A stretch of DNA of 64,000 nucleotides from Enterobacter sp. 10-1 (GTDB lineage: Bacteria; Pseudomonadota; Gammaproteobacteria; Enterobacterales; Enterobacteriaceae), in NCBI GenBank assembly GCA_002270295.1, contig NISF01000001.1:1116001-1180000 (forward strand), given 5' to 3'. The translations under genes and the position numbers were made by a program. A model generated the notes under the pieces. The model searched no databases, had not been told where the DNA came from, and was given only the letters and a program-made list of their open reading frames with translations. Below, piece by piece: positions 29,658 to 38,815 of this stretch (positions are counted from its first letter, which is position 1; each line of letters begins with the position of its first letter).

Positions 29658-30302
29658 ATGTCTAGAAAAAATACTGGCAGATATTATGTTGTTATTCAAT
29701 CTTTCTTTATCTTTGTTGCGGTTGCGTTCCTTTTTGTTGTCGGAATGTTACTTGTCAATGAGTTTTCATCGGAAAACGACTTCATTCATCATAAGATAAA
29801 TAACATCATCAAACATGTAGACAGTGGCTTTGAAAACGATGAGCTTCTTAAAGTCTTTCATGATCTCAGTAATGAATGTGACGATCACTCAACAATAAAT
29901 GTAGATTCGATTCCAGAAAATGAGTTGAACGAGTTGTATCAGTTTCTAACGCAAAATGATGCGCATATAAAACTTGATGCGAAACGTCAGTCCGAGAGCG
30001 ATTTGGTTGTCTGTGCTATATCTGCAGCGGAAAATATTGGTGTTCCTGCTGATATGCTTACGGAATTTATTGGCTATACGCTTACGACAGCATCTCAGTC
30101 CAATCAACATTTTGAACCTGATGCCTTTCTTGTTTATGCCGCAGAGAATTTTGTGAACACTCATAATGAGTATGGGGTGGAAGGGTATGATTTCTCAATG
30201 ATTTACAACTCATTGGATGTTATTTTTGAGTTTATGGTTTACCTTCTTCTGGTTACATTTTTGTTTCTACTGATGCGAATAGAAAGGAATACAAGGAAGT
30301 GA
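29658..30302 (+). CDS. Bitopic membrane protein, unknown
   Basis: 214 residues: N-terminal transmembrane helix (about 12-32, VIQSFFIFVAVAFLFVVGM), a ~150-residue soluble central part rich in Asp/Glu/Asn, and a C-terminal transmembrane helix (about 188-206). With both ends cytoplasmic the middle would be periplasmic. AT-rich, intact, positioned between Q and lysis genes where phages carry lysogenic-conversion or exclusion genes. Family not recognised. Confidence 0.65.
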   Translation: MSRKNTGRYYVVIQSFFIFVAVAFLFVVGMLLVNEFSSENDFIHHKINNIIKHVDSGFENDELLKVFHDLSNECDDHSTINVDSIPENELNELYQFLTQNDAHIKLDAKRQSESDLVVCAISAAENIGVPADMLTEFIGYTLTTASQSNQHFEPDAFLVYAAENFVNTHNEYGVEGYDFSMIYNSLDVIFEFMVYLLLVTFLFLLMRIERNTRK

Positions 30303-30710
30303 ATAAGTTATTTAAGATAGGTTTGGTTTTATCACGTTAATATCATTGGCGTTGTGGTGATGTTCATCTTCGGGTGAGGCGTAATCAGTCAGTCGACGGT
30401 AAAGTTAAAAACAGTTGGTAGCAATCTCGCGGGTTAGGTGACTGATCTAGATCCACCAGTTATTCTGGCCCAACAACACATTTACGTTATTTAGCGGTCG
30501 ATGATCTTTGAAAGCTTAACTAATCATGGTTGCTGACCAAAGGTTTACATAAGAGGCTCTCAGTACCACGCCTCTATTTGAGCCCATGCTTATGCGTGGG
30601 CTTTTTCATTTGTTCTGTCAGAAAGTTAATCACTCTGTGTTTGTCGTATTTAGGTGTACAAAATACAGGGTTGAATGCGAGTATTCATGACGATATCCTT
30701 ATCTTCTATT
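30303..30710. other. No protein gene seen
   Basis: 408 bp between the membrane gene and the tRNA-like gene. In lambdoid phages this span holds the Q-utilisation site and late promoter; I cannot point to one. Confidence 0.4.
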
Positions 30711-30791
30711 CCGCCATTAGCTCAGCCAGGCAAGAGCATTGCTTTGTGACAGGAAGTAGGGGCCGGGGTTCGAGGCCCCGATGGCGGACCA
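30711..30791 (+). tRNA. tRNA-like gene, anticodon GTG (His), degenerate
   Basis: Acceptor stem CCGCCAT/ATGGCGG, D stem GCTC/GAGC and T stem CGGGG/CCCCG are perfect, with encoded CCA. The anticodon arm TTGCT-TTGTGAC-AGGAA has one mismatch and the variable loop is long (8 nt), so total length is 81. A tRNA between Q and the lysis genes is normal for lambdoid phages. Identity His is only from the loop and could be wrong. Confidence 0.5.
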
Positions 30792-30793
30792 GT

Positions 30794-31072
30794 TTATCTA
30801 ATCTTCGCCATTTCTCTCTGATAGTCCGGATACCTGATGATAATCTGGCGTCCGTATTTGCTTCTTGCGATATACATGAGGAAGCCTGTCGTTTCATCAT
30901 GGCACACATGAAGTGTCCAGCCCCTTTCAGCCAGACATAACTCAATTGCTGCACATTGATGCATTATCAGGGTGTTACGGAAGATTTCCCACGGGAAATG
31001 AATGGACTGTGATTCGGTTAGCAACGTATACCGGGCTGAATACCGGCTTAGCTGTTTCCTCAGACTGTACAT
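30794..31072 (-). CDS. Hypothetical phage protein
   Basis: 92 residues starting MYSLRKQLSRYSARYTLLTE behind GGCGAGGATGCC. Contains WTLHVCHDETTGFLMYIARS and ends basic. No family recognised. It runs against the late operon and ends 3 bp from the tRNA-like gene. Confidence 0.5.
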   Translation of the reverse strand: MYSLRKQLSRYSARYTLLTESQSIHFPWEIFRNTLIMHQCAAIELCLAERGWTLHVCHDETTGFLMYIARSKYGRQIIIRYPDYQREMAKIR

Positions 31073-31129
31073 GGCATCCTCGCCGAAAAAAAGCCCATAG
31101 TGGGAACTGTGGGGCAGCAAATTATGCAA

Positions 31130-31417
31130 TAAAGCATTAAGGGCCGGAATGTCTGTCTACCGGATACGAAGATGATAGTTATTCTCATTTAGCATGTAAA
31201 CAACCTTTCGAAACATAGTGATATGTTGTTTGGGAATTATTTATTCACGACGGGGTATTTTCTTCTGCGTTGTGGTGAATCCCCCTAAGCGGAGGGGCCA
31301 AAACAGCAGCCATAGCCGCTAGTTTATGGATACTCACTACTCGCGAGCCACGGAGGCTGTCCAAATGCTCACCGGGAGGCACCCGGCACCACAATATTGC
31401 ACGATACCTTTCAAAGG
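31130..31417. other. No gene seen
   Basis: Spacer upstream of the lysis region; no supportable frame. Confidence 0.4.
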
Positions 31418-31442
31418 CTCACTTCGGTGGGCCTTTTTCTTT
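31418..31442 (+). terminator. Terminator upstream of the lysis region
   Basis: GGCTCAC-TTCG-GTGGGCC followed by TTTTTCTTTTTC. A phage Q protein would be needed to read through to the lysis genes beyond. Confidence 0.75.
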
Positions 31443-31523
31443 TTCAGGCCCGCGGGTATCAATATCCGGTCGCTTTGTTGTCAATCCAGCCCGACGGGCT
31501 GAACCACTTTCCCGGTTTAATCC

Positions 31524-31906
31524 ATGAATAAAAAATACCTGTATATCGCGGGCGGCATTGTCGTTGCCGCGTTGCTGCTGCACGCCTGTCGTGACGATAA
31601 CGAATACACCGCGGGCACGCCGGCATCTCGCTGGTGGTTCTGTCTCAGCCGCAGGCACAGCAGTCTGTCATCGTTCAGAGCCAGACACCGTCGGTGGTGG
31701 TGCATGACCATGACAGTGGTTTTCTCAGCGGTATGCTGATGGGCCACCTGATGAGCGGTGGCGGCCACAACTACCACAGCCACACAACTGTGGTACATCA
31801 CTACAGCACGCCACGCTATACCGGACCAAAAAGCTATTACGGCTCTCGCTCCCGGACGGTCACCCATTCCCGTACCACCTACCGCCGTTACGGTCGCCGT
31901 CGTTAA
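31524..31906 (+). pseudogene. Phage lipoprotein-like gene, frameshifted
   Basis: The first frame starts MNKKYLYIAGGIVVAALLLH with a lipobox-like LLLHAC. Near 31620 it shifts to a frame reading SLVVLSQPQAQQSVIVQSQT and on through a His-rich middle (HSHTTVVHHYS) to an Arg-rich end (RRYGRRR). Together they make one protein of about 125 residues preceding the holin. Confidence 0.65.
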
Positions 31907-31917
31907 GGGAGCAGTCA

Positions 31918-32106
31918 ATGAACACGCATCACGTGACGACCGCCACCTCCTATGGCGTGGCCATCGGTTCTTTTGTCACCGGGCTGCTGAATTACTTCAC
32001 TCCGGAAGAGTGGAGTGCTGTCGGTGTACTGGGCGGAATTATTGTGGCGGTAGTGATATCAGTGATTAACGCTCATTTCCGCAATCTTGACAGCAGGGCT
32101 TACTGA
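31918..32106 (+). CDS. Phage holin (class II)
   Basis: 62 residues with two hydrophobic segments (about 8-27 and 38-53) separated by FTPEEWSAVG, a motif shared with P21-type holins. It times cell lysis by releasing or activating the endolysin. It directly precedes the endolysin gene and looks intact. Confidence 0.75.
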   Translation: MNTHHVTTATSYGVAIGSFVTGLLNYFTPEEWSAVGVLGGIIVAVVISVINAHFRNLDSRAY

Positions 32107-32164
32107 GAGCATCTGGCCCGGCAGCAGAAAGACGCGCTACCACCAGAACAGGGCCGGGGACAGG

Positions 32165-32701
32165 ATGATGGCAAGAGCCTCTAAGGGTCATATCGGCGTT
32201 GCCGTCGTCGCCTGCTCGGTGACGTTGATTATCAATATTGTGTTGTCACACGGCACACTGCGGACCAACCGGGAAGGGCTGGAGCTGATCGGCAACGCTG
32301 AAGGCTGCCGCCGTGACCCGTACACCTGCCCGGCAGGCATCATTACCGACGGTATCGGGAACATGCACAACGTGAAGCCGGGCGCCCCGAAGACCGACCA
32401 GCAAATCGCCCGGGACTGGGAAAAGAACATCGGTGCTGCTAAATGGTGCGTAAATGAGTATGTCGACGGCAAATCGCTGACGGATGACACCTTCTCGGCA
32501 GTGATGTCCATCACATTCAATGTGGGATGCCCGACGATGCGCCGTTCGATGCTGTTTGCGCTGCTGAGCAAAGGTCAGGTGATGCAGGCCTGTAATTAGT
32601 TCACCCGCTGGATTTACGGTGGTGGTGTGGTGTTACCCGGTCTGGTGGAACGCCGTGGCAAAGAGAAAACGCTGTGCCTGAAGGGGCTAAGGAATGAATA
32701 A
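32165..32701 (+). pseudogene. SAR endolysin (GH24 lysozyme), amber-interrupted
   Basis: N-terminal signal-anchor (HIGVAVVACSVTLIINIVL) followed by the lysozyme catalytic Glu region EGLELIGNAEGCRRDPYTCP with the downstream Asp/Thr. At 32597-32599 a TAG interrupts ACN*FTRWIYGGG, where relatives have Glu (GAG). The frame continues cleanly to 32701 and ends inside the Rz start, so a single G-to-T change explains it. The product lacks the last 34 residues. Confidence 0.85.
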
Positions 32702-33272
32702 ATATCTTATTGCCGCGCTCGCCGCTGCCGTTCTTTCACTGGGCTGGGTAGTTGACCACTACCACGGCAAGGCAGTCGGCTGGCGTGCCATGGCACACTG
32801 GGCACAGAAAGCCGTTAACAGTCTGGCTGCCACCATCACCGATATGCAGGTACGCCAGGAACAACTGGCACAGCTCGACCGAAAACACACACAGGAATTA
32901 GCTGATGCGTATCACGATATCAATGTTTTGCAGCGCGATGTTGACGTTGGCCGTCAGCAGTTGCAGCTCCACGCCACCTGTCCAGCCCTGCCAGCGGGTA
33001 CCCGTTGTGGGGCGGCAGGAGATAACCAGAGTCTGGAACGCACCCTGATTATGATCGCTCACTGGATGCGTCAGGGGCAGCGGGTGACGTTTACCGAATA
33101 TGCCAGCCAGTGGACTGAGGCACAGAAACACAGGAAAGACGGTAACCAGTCAACGCCTGAGATGGCGGAGGCCTGGCCTTTTCGTGGGAAACGCTGTATC
33201 AGCCCCGGCGGCTCCGATTACTTTGCGCAAGGAGTCCGGGGGGGGAACGTGTCGACGATGAGACGGAAATAA
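32694..33272 (+). CDS. Rz i-spanin, C terminus replaced
   Basis: Inner-membrane spanin: N-terminal anchor MNKYLIAALAAAVLSLGWVV and a long periplasmic helix up to about residue 100. After about residue 115 the sequence no longer resembles Rz and appears fused to unrelated phage DNA, so the C-terminal segment that binds Rz1 is probably lost. The start overlaps the endolysin end. Contains the Rz1 gene in the +1 frame. Confidence 0.7.
   Translation: MNKYLIAALAAAVLSLGWVVDHYHGKAVGWRAMAHWAQKAVNSLAATITDMQVRQEQLAQLDRKHTQELADAYHDINVLQRDVDVGRQQLQLHATCPALPAGTRCGAAGDNQSLERTLIMIAHWMRQGQRVTFTEYASQWTEAQKHRKDGNQSTPEMAEAWPFRGKRCISPGGSDYFAQGVRGGNVSTMRRK
32905..33048 (+). CDS. Rz1 outer-membrane spanin lipoprotein (embedded in Rz)
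   Basis: 47 residues in a different frame inside Rz: MRITISMFCSAMLTLAVSSC, a signal peptide with lipobox LAVSSC, then a Pro-rich periplasmic stub (SSTPPVQPCQRVPV). Nested Rz1 is a hallmark of lambdoid lysis cassettes. Too short for usual ORF thresholds. It is intact. Confidence 0.85.
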   Translation: MRITISMFCSAMLTLAVSSCSSTPPVQPCQRVPVVGRQEITRVWNAP

Positions 33273-33330
33273 GGCATGCGGTAACGGATTACTGGCCAAT
33301 TATCCGGCGTTTAACGGTGATGGTCTGGAG

Positions 33331-33672
33331 TTGCATAACCGGGGAAGTACGTGGGTTCACCCCGCCGAAAAGCCGGCGTTTATGACGGCGGCGATCAGCT
33401 GCCTGGACTGGATCCGACGGTTCGGGCTGCTGAACAGTCAGGTGAAGTATTTCAATACCGACAATCCGACATCGTACGGTCTTAAACATCACATTGAGGA
33501 TTTTAACAGGCAAAACCACGGGCAGAGCGTTTCTCACCCGGCATACATCATGAACGGAGCGGTGATGGTGGCGATGGTGGTAAGCGGATATAGGGTAAAA
33601 CAGGCCACCCGAATGAATGTGTGGTTTAACATCTCACGAAAGACGTTAACGTTCGCCATGAATAAAAAATAA
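33331..33672 (+). pseudogene. Phage protein fragment
   Basis: Frame containing PTSYGLKHHIEDFNRQNHG and VAMVVSGYRVKQATRMNVWF. It continues upstream in frame as NYPAFNGDGLELHNRGS without a start, and a further upstream part (DETEIRHAVTDYW) is one base out of frame. So this is a 5'-damaged gene at the end of the phage part. Function unknown. Confidence 0.5.
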
Positions 33673-34467
33673 GCGTGTGGTATGGGTTGGGACAGGGCGG
33701 GAGGGATAATTTCACTGCCCTGTACCACCCTCCAGCCCACGCCATTAAAGGAATTGTGTACAGGCGGCTTAGGTGGGATAGCCAAAACGGTGATTTTCTT
33801 TATATACGGTTAAAATAGCCCTGTTTTTCGTAAATATATTTCTCAGATGTTAATTATATGATTCTGGTTCAGTCGGGACATTCTTAGGCAGGACAAATCT
33901 CAGCATACGGCCGCAAGGTGGACAACCCACAAACCAGCCAAGGGTACGAATATGGTAATGGCCCGGATGGACGTTCCCGAATTTGGTAAACAGGCTGACG
34001 TGCTGGCGAAACACAGAAAAGGGACCTTGTGAGCGTGGTGGACTATATGCAGACCAATCACTGGCCGATGTCATGATGCATTAGGGGGAGCCGTTAGGAT
34101 AGGAAGGAAATGCTGTGTATAAGGAAAGCAAGTATAAAAGCAGTTCGGGGCCTTCCGCACCGGAGTAGGACGCGCATAACACACCAGAGGATTTCTGAAT
34201 ACTTCCAGATCTCTGTTCTATAACGAAAGGAATCGTAGCAGTGGAGGCTGCTTGTCCTGCAATGACTAATAGTCAGGACAGGCTTACGAGTTGCTCATGA
34301 CTGAAGGAGATTACCTCAATCACTCCGCGCAATTGGGTCTATCCTTCAGCATCCAGAATTACCTGCTAACCATATGCGTATATAATTATGATATTAAATT
34401 CTTTCAGTTACATTCACGAAACTCATAACCTGAAAATTAATTTCTGTACTTTATGGTTTTTGCACCT
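33673..34467. other. Junction region, no intact gene
   Basis: Phage-like scraps (for example GKQADVLAKHRKGT near 34000 followed by a stop) give way to AT-rich DNA before the LysR gene. This is where the transport cluster was inserted; I see no inverted repeats or transposase marking the join. Confidence 0.5.
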
Positions 34468-35403
34468 ATGAATATTGAACTGCGCCAACTTCGCCATTTC
34501 GTTGCGCTCGTTGAATTCCGTAACTTTACAACGGCAGCGCAGGCAATGAAGATCTCGCAACCTGCTTTTAGTCGAAGTATTCAGTCGTTGGAACAAACGG
34601 TTGGTGCACGACTCATCAACCGTCAGAATCCACTTGAGCCCACCAAAAAAGGCCTGCTGGTGCTGGAACATGCCCGCCAGCTTTTACAGCACAGTCAGGA
34701 TCTCCTTAACGATATTGCCGCATTTAATGAAAAAGACGACGGTGAAATTCGTTTTGGTCTTGGGCCTGCTCCCGCAGCCTGGTTATTACCGCAGGTGATG
34801 GGGGCGTTCTCCCGCGATTATCCGCGCGTACGTTTGCTATTTCGCGTGGATAACTGGCAGGCGTTGGGCGAAAAATTACAGGCGGGGGAGTTCGGATTTA
34901 TTGTTGCCGATACGCGTAATTTTGAATTTGATACACGCTTTCAGGTTCAACCGCTGATCCGCCACCGCTGGGGTTTTTGCTGTCGCCAGCAACATCCACT
35001 GGCACACCTGGACGAAATAACTGTTGAACAACTGTTCAGTTACCCGCTGGCCGCCACGATCCGCCCGCCGAACTTGCACCGGGCGTTGGTACAGCTTAGT
35101 GGGCGTCAGGATATTCGTACCAGTATTGAATGTGAAAATGGCTACAGTCTGCTTGAGGTGGTTCGTCATTCGGATGCGATTGGCACCACCAATTACTCAC
35201 AGGATGCCGCGCAACAAGGGCTGAATATGCTGAAAATCGCCGGGCTGGATGACGATACCGACGAGTTTTATACCCACTATGGCATTGTTTCGCTGGCGGG
35301 TGCGCGCTTGTCGTGGCTGACGCGCACCCTGATGGAAACGTTTATGCACGTGGATGAAGCCATTCACGGTCAGCGTGAGACGGCTACAACGGCGTTACTC
35401 TAA
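34468..35403 (+). CDS. LysR-family regulator of the transport cluster
   Basis: 311 residues. The N-terminal HTH (residues 3-60: LRQLRHFVALVEFRNFTTAA, then QPAFSRSIQSLEQTVGARL) is followed by the two-lobed effector domain. The start MNIELRQLRH was preferred to an ATG five codons earlier. It converges on the DUF6250 gene (20-bp overlap of ends) and is the only regulator in the cluster, so it probably controls the divergent promoters at 42107-42345. In layout it recalls SftR of Pseudomonas sulfate-ester clusters. Confidence 0.88.
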   Translation: MNIELRQLRHFVALVEFRNFTTAAQAMKISQPAFSRSIQSLEQTVGARLINRQNPLEPTKKGLLVLEHARQLLQHSQDLLNDIAAFNEKDDGEIRFGLGPAPAAWLLPQVMGAFSRDYPRVRLLFRVDNWQALGEKLQAGEFGFIVADTRNFEFDTRFQVQPLIRHRWGFCCRQQHPLAHLDEITVEQLFSYPLAATIRPPNLHRALVQLSGRQDIRTSIECENGYSLLEVVRHSDAIGTTNYSQDAAQQGLNMLKIAGLDDDTDEFYTHYGIVSLAGARLSWLTRTLMETFMHVDEAIHGQRETATTALL

Positions 35404-36046
35404 AATTGCGGATCACCTGCCGCGACCACACAGTTCGAAATGCAAAATATCCGGGCGCGGGCGGCGAGGTGTAGGCCGCGCTGAACCACAATTCACCGTC
35501 TACCCACAGGCGGGTGGCGTTGTTCGCCACTTCAATCACCATATGATAAGCGTGGTGCGGGCGTAGCAACCGGCTGGCATCGGTGAATTCCTCAAGCAAC
35601 TGGCGCTTACCGCGACCGTCGTAACGGCGAAAACGGCTGGTGGTATTCCAGTTGCCGCCAATACCGGCGTAATACAGCTCCAGCGCGTCGTACTGGCTTA
35701 ACTCGCCGTCGCGAGTAAATAGGTCCGGGTTGGCCGGATCGCGCGCCGCCCAGAACAGGTTAACGTCAGACAGTCGGTCATGAGGGCGGTTTTGCATCAT
35801 GACTTCGCGGGTAAAACTAATGCGATAGGTGCCGGACAGGGGCTTGTTCAGCCACATAGTTAACCCGGCGGCGCTGTCTATCTCCAGGGTATTGGCATCC
35901 ACGAATATCGCTGTATCCTGCGGTTTCTCCTGCTCTACGCGCCATCGTTGTGGCTGGCCTTGCTCATCTCGTCCCCAACTCAACACATATTGGTGCTGGG
36001 GGCCGTGACATCGTTCGATCCCTGCACTGTAACTTAAATCCGTCAT
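35384..36046 (-). CDS. DUF6250 (beta-sandwich, polysaccharide-associated) protein
   Basis: 220 residues, no signal peptide. It matches the DUF6250 family through PHDRLSDVNLFWAARDPANP, YYAGIGGNWNTTSRFRRYDG and the C-terminal WVDGELWFSAAY ... GYFAFRTVWSRQ. The family has a concanavalin-like sandwich and is common in Bacteroidetes pectin/rhamnogalacturonan loci. Here it follows the lyase-like gene by 13 bp in one transcript. Lack of a signal peptide suggests cytoplasmic action or an unseen start. Confidence 0.8.
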   Translation of the reverse strand: MTDLSYSAGIERCHGPQHQYVLSWGRDEQGQPQRWRVEQEKPQDTAIFVDANTLEIDSAAGLTMWLNKPLSGTYRISFTREVMMQNRPHDRLSDVNLFWAARDPANPDLFTRDGELSQYDALELYYAGIGGNWNTTSRFRRYDGRGKRQLLEEFTDASRLLRPHHAYHMVIEVANNATRLWVDGELWFSAAYTSPPAPGYFAFRTVWSRQVIRNFRVTPL

Positions 36047-36059
36047 GGTTTTTCCTGCA

Positions 36060-38810
36060 TTATTTATCCGAAGGGGTGTTCAGCAGTGCCAGCAACGAGA
36101 GCGCTGTGAGTCCCCACTGCGCAACGGCGTTGGTGGCAAGATTGGTCTCACCGGTGCTGCCAGAACGTTTATCAATATTGGAGTCGATGGCGGCTTCCCG
36201 CACCGGGTACAGCACTTCTGGCGGTCGGATCAGGCGCTGCTGCTGATTGGGATGGGCAATGCCGCCTTCGCCGCTGTCAAATTCGCGCCAGGCACGTTTC
36301 GCCAGCGCATTATCGTGCTGGTACCAGGCGGCAAACGCGGTTAGACGGGCGTGGCCCTGTACCAGATTGAGTTTTTTCACCTCTTTGCCAACTGTCTTAC
36401 TCAATGCAGGCAGATCGTTGTACAGGCGACAGTAATCAAGCCATGCCTGGGTGAAGTCTTCATCCGGCAGCAGTTGCAGTAATTCACTGCAAATCTCCGC
36501 CAGCCCGAACACGGCGCTTAAGTGGGAGATAAATAACTGATCCACCGGGGCGGGCTTAAATTCGCCGCTGTCGGCGTTCATTTCGGCTAAGCCGGTGAAA
36601 AAGCCATGTGGCTGTGCGGCAATGGATCGCATGCTGGCGAGCAGTCGTTGGCGCATGGCGTCATCATTACGCCGTTCCCATGCCGTTAGCCACGCAGCGG
36701 CCACGGCGCTCCAGTCCGTGCCGAAATAGAGGCTGACAAAACGGGGATCTGCCGCGGGCTGCTGTCCGATTTTGCGCCCAGGCGACACGCTTTTTAGCGT
36801 CCGCACCCCTTCGATCTGCTCATCCATCAAATCGCCAATCCGCTCGTCAGCAGTGAGGTAAAAGAGAAAGCGGCGGTTTGCCACGGTGGAGATACGCAGT
36901 TGCTTGGCACTGTCGCCCCAGTGGCGTACGTTATGGCGTGAACCGAGCGGTGCAAAACGCCCCAGATGATAAACATCCACTTCCCCGGTGTGGCGCGTCA
37001 TCGCCTCCGCCATGCGGAACACATCGGCGCGCCCGCTATGTAAAAAGTAGTACCACAGCCACAGATCGGTGCTCAGCTCTGAGTTATCCCACGCATAACC
37101 GCCAACATCGTAACGCCAGACGTGGCGATCGCCATCGTAGGTGTGCATTACGTCGCCAAAATCCCAGAAACCGTACCATTTACGCTGTTCCACTTCCCGG
37201 CGATAAAAGTCGAAATACCAGCCCAACTGCTCGCGCAGCGGCTGATGCTGCTTGCCGAGAACGCTGGCCGGTGCCCATACCGGGCCAAACACACCTGCCC
37301 GCCACAGGTCTTCCCCCTGCGCCACCAGCAGCGGCGGTTGTTGCATACGTTGCGCGATTGCCACCAGATGGCTGTCATCAGGCGTGCGTGGCAGTAAGTC
37401 GATAAACAACTCACTGGTGCGCGCTACGCCGTGCGGCGTATCGAAACCGGGTTCATAATCTTCGTAGGTGATATCCAGCGCATCGCGCTGGGCGGTAAAG
37501 CTGCCGAGCCCCATTTCATCATGCCAGCTACGCATATCCATCGCTTCCGCCCACGGTGACCACAGCCACAGCGTCACCGTGGCGAGATCGGTGTGCGCGC
37601 GGGCAATCTCGAGGCTGGCCGGGTAACTCTGCCAGAAGTTGCGCAGACCAAACGCTACGCCGCCCTGCGCTGAGCCAAGATAGCCGACGCCACCGGCACG
37701 CGTGCCGGTGGCCGACAGCACCCAGCCCTGATTTTCGCCGGTGCGTTTGTGGATATGGTAACCATCGGGGTGGTGCTGCGTCAGGCGATAGCTGCCAAAT
37801 GCCGGGATCGTTGCCAGCCGTTCGGCAACAATTGGCGTAAAGTCACTCAGGGCAGGCGTTGCAGCACCTTGCAATTGTGCTGCGATCACCGCGCTGCCGG
37901 GATCTCGACGCAGGCCGGTCAGACCACGTATCGCTTCGCGAAAGATCCCGCCCTGGTCGGAAACAAAACGCACGTGCCGATCGTGAAGCGCCGCCTGCTG
38001 CGGTGTATCAAATGCCAGTCCCACACCGCTGATTGCCCGCTGTGGCCGCTCGTTGTCGTAGAGAAGGGTATGCATCACGCGCACCGTTCCGGATCCTGCA
38101 TACCAGTACAGCCGTACCACAAACTGAATCACGGCATCGCTGCCTTTGCGGTGCGTTCCCCGTAGCGTCAGCACCGCACGTTGTGGGCCATTTTGTTCCA
38201 GCACGACTGAATCTGCATGACCGGCCAGCGTGTCGACCGTCTGCGTTTCATCGGCTTCGTCACTGGTGCGAGTGCGTAACACCAGTCGTCCATTGGTCAG
38301 CGCCAGGCGTTGATCCTGCCAAATCTCTTTCACCAACGTGTCGCCGCGGCGGGCGATCACTGCCCGCACAGTGCCGGTATCAATGATCCAGCCACTGTCG
38401 GTTTCTGTGGCGATGCACACCCCGACGGGTTTCTCCGGCACAGGTACCACGCTCAGCTGTGCGCCACATGGAACCTCTCCCCCCAGCGCGTGAGCCGACC
38501 ATTTAACGGAGCCGTCCGGCCACCAGGCCAGCGGCCAGCTTTGCAGATCGCGCTCGCCGCCTTGCTCCTGCAGTACAAACGCACTCTGCGCTTGTACTGC
38601 GCCCTGTGTCCACGGAACGCCCCAGGTCACGCCGCTAAATGACGCTGGCTGTTGTTGCTCCAGCCAGTGTAGTTGCACCTTCACTGGTATTGCACTGGCC
38701 TCATTTTTCCGGGGGGCGGCAAGGCCCGAGCCTGACCATAGCGGCAGTGCCAGGCTGAGCAGGGCGCTGTCACGCAGGAAGTGACGGCGTGAGTACGGAA
38801 AATAGCTCAT
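36060..38810 (-). CDS. Tat-exported exo-rhamnogalacturonan lyase-like protein (PcRGLX/YetA family)
   Basis: 916 residues. A twin-arginine signal is clear: SRRHFLRDSALLSLALPLWS then an Ala cleavage region. An N-terminal beta-rich part is followed by an alpha/alpha-barrel part with WYYFLHSGRADVFRMAEAMT and YHLGRFAPLGSRHNVRHWGD, typical of PcRGLX-like proteins (exo-acting rhamnogalacturonan lyases of fungi and bacteria). It would work in the periplasm on saccharide that the receptor lets in. The ATG is 5 bp after the receptor stop (receptor, lyase, DUF6250 in order). Substrate not proven. Confidence 0.78.
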   Translation of the reverse strand: MSYFPYSRRHFLRDSALLSLALPLWSGSGLAAPRKNEASAIPVKVQLHWLEQQQPASFSGVTWGVPWTQGAVQAQSAFVLQEQGGERDLQSWPLAWWPDGSVKWSAHALGGEVPCGAQLSVVPVPEKPVGVCIATETDSGWIIDTGTVRAVIARRGDTLVKEIWQDQRLALTNGRLVLRTRTSDEADETQTVDTLAGHADSVVLEQNGPQRAVLTLRGTHRKGSDAVIQFVVRLYWYAGSGTVRVMHTLLYDNERPQRAISGVGLAFDTPQQAALHDRHVRFVSDQGGIFREAIRGLTGLRRDPGSAVIAAQLQGAATPALSDFTPIVAERLATIPAFGSYRLTQHHPDGYHIHKRTGENQGWVLSATGTRAGGVGYLGSAQGGVAFGLRNFWQSYPASLEIARAHTDLATVTLWLWSPWAEAMDMRSWHDEMGLGSFTAQRDALDITYEDYEPGFDTPHGVARTSELFIDLLPRTPDDSHLVAIAQRMQQPPLLVAQGEDLWRAGVFGPVWAPASVLGKQHQPLREQLGWYFDFYRREVEQRKWYGFWDFGDVMHTYDGDRHVWRYDVGGYAWDNSELSTDLWLWYYFLHSGRADVFRMAEAMTRHTGEVDVYHLGRFAPLGSRHNVRHWGDSAKQLRISTVANRRFLFYLTADERIGDLMDEQIEGVRTLKSVSPGRKIGQQPAADPRFVSLYFGTDWSAVAAAWLTAWERRNDDAMRQRLLASMRSIAAQPHGFFTGLAEMNADSGEFKPAPVDQLFISHLSAVFGLAEICSELLQLLPDEDFTQAWLDYCRLYNDLPALSKTVGKEVKKLNLVQGHARLTAFAAWYQHDNALAKRAWREFDSGEGGIAHPNQQQRLIRPPEVLYPVREAAIDSNIDKRSGSTGETNLATNAVAQWGLTALSLLALLNTPSDK

Positions 38811-38815
38811 AGTCC

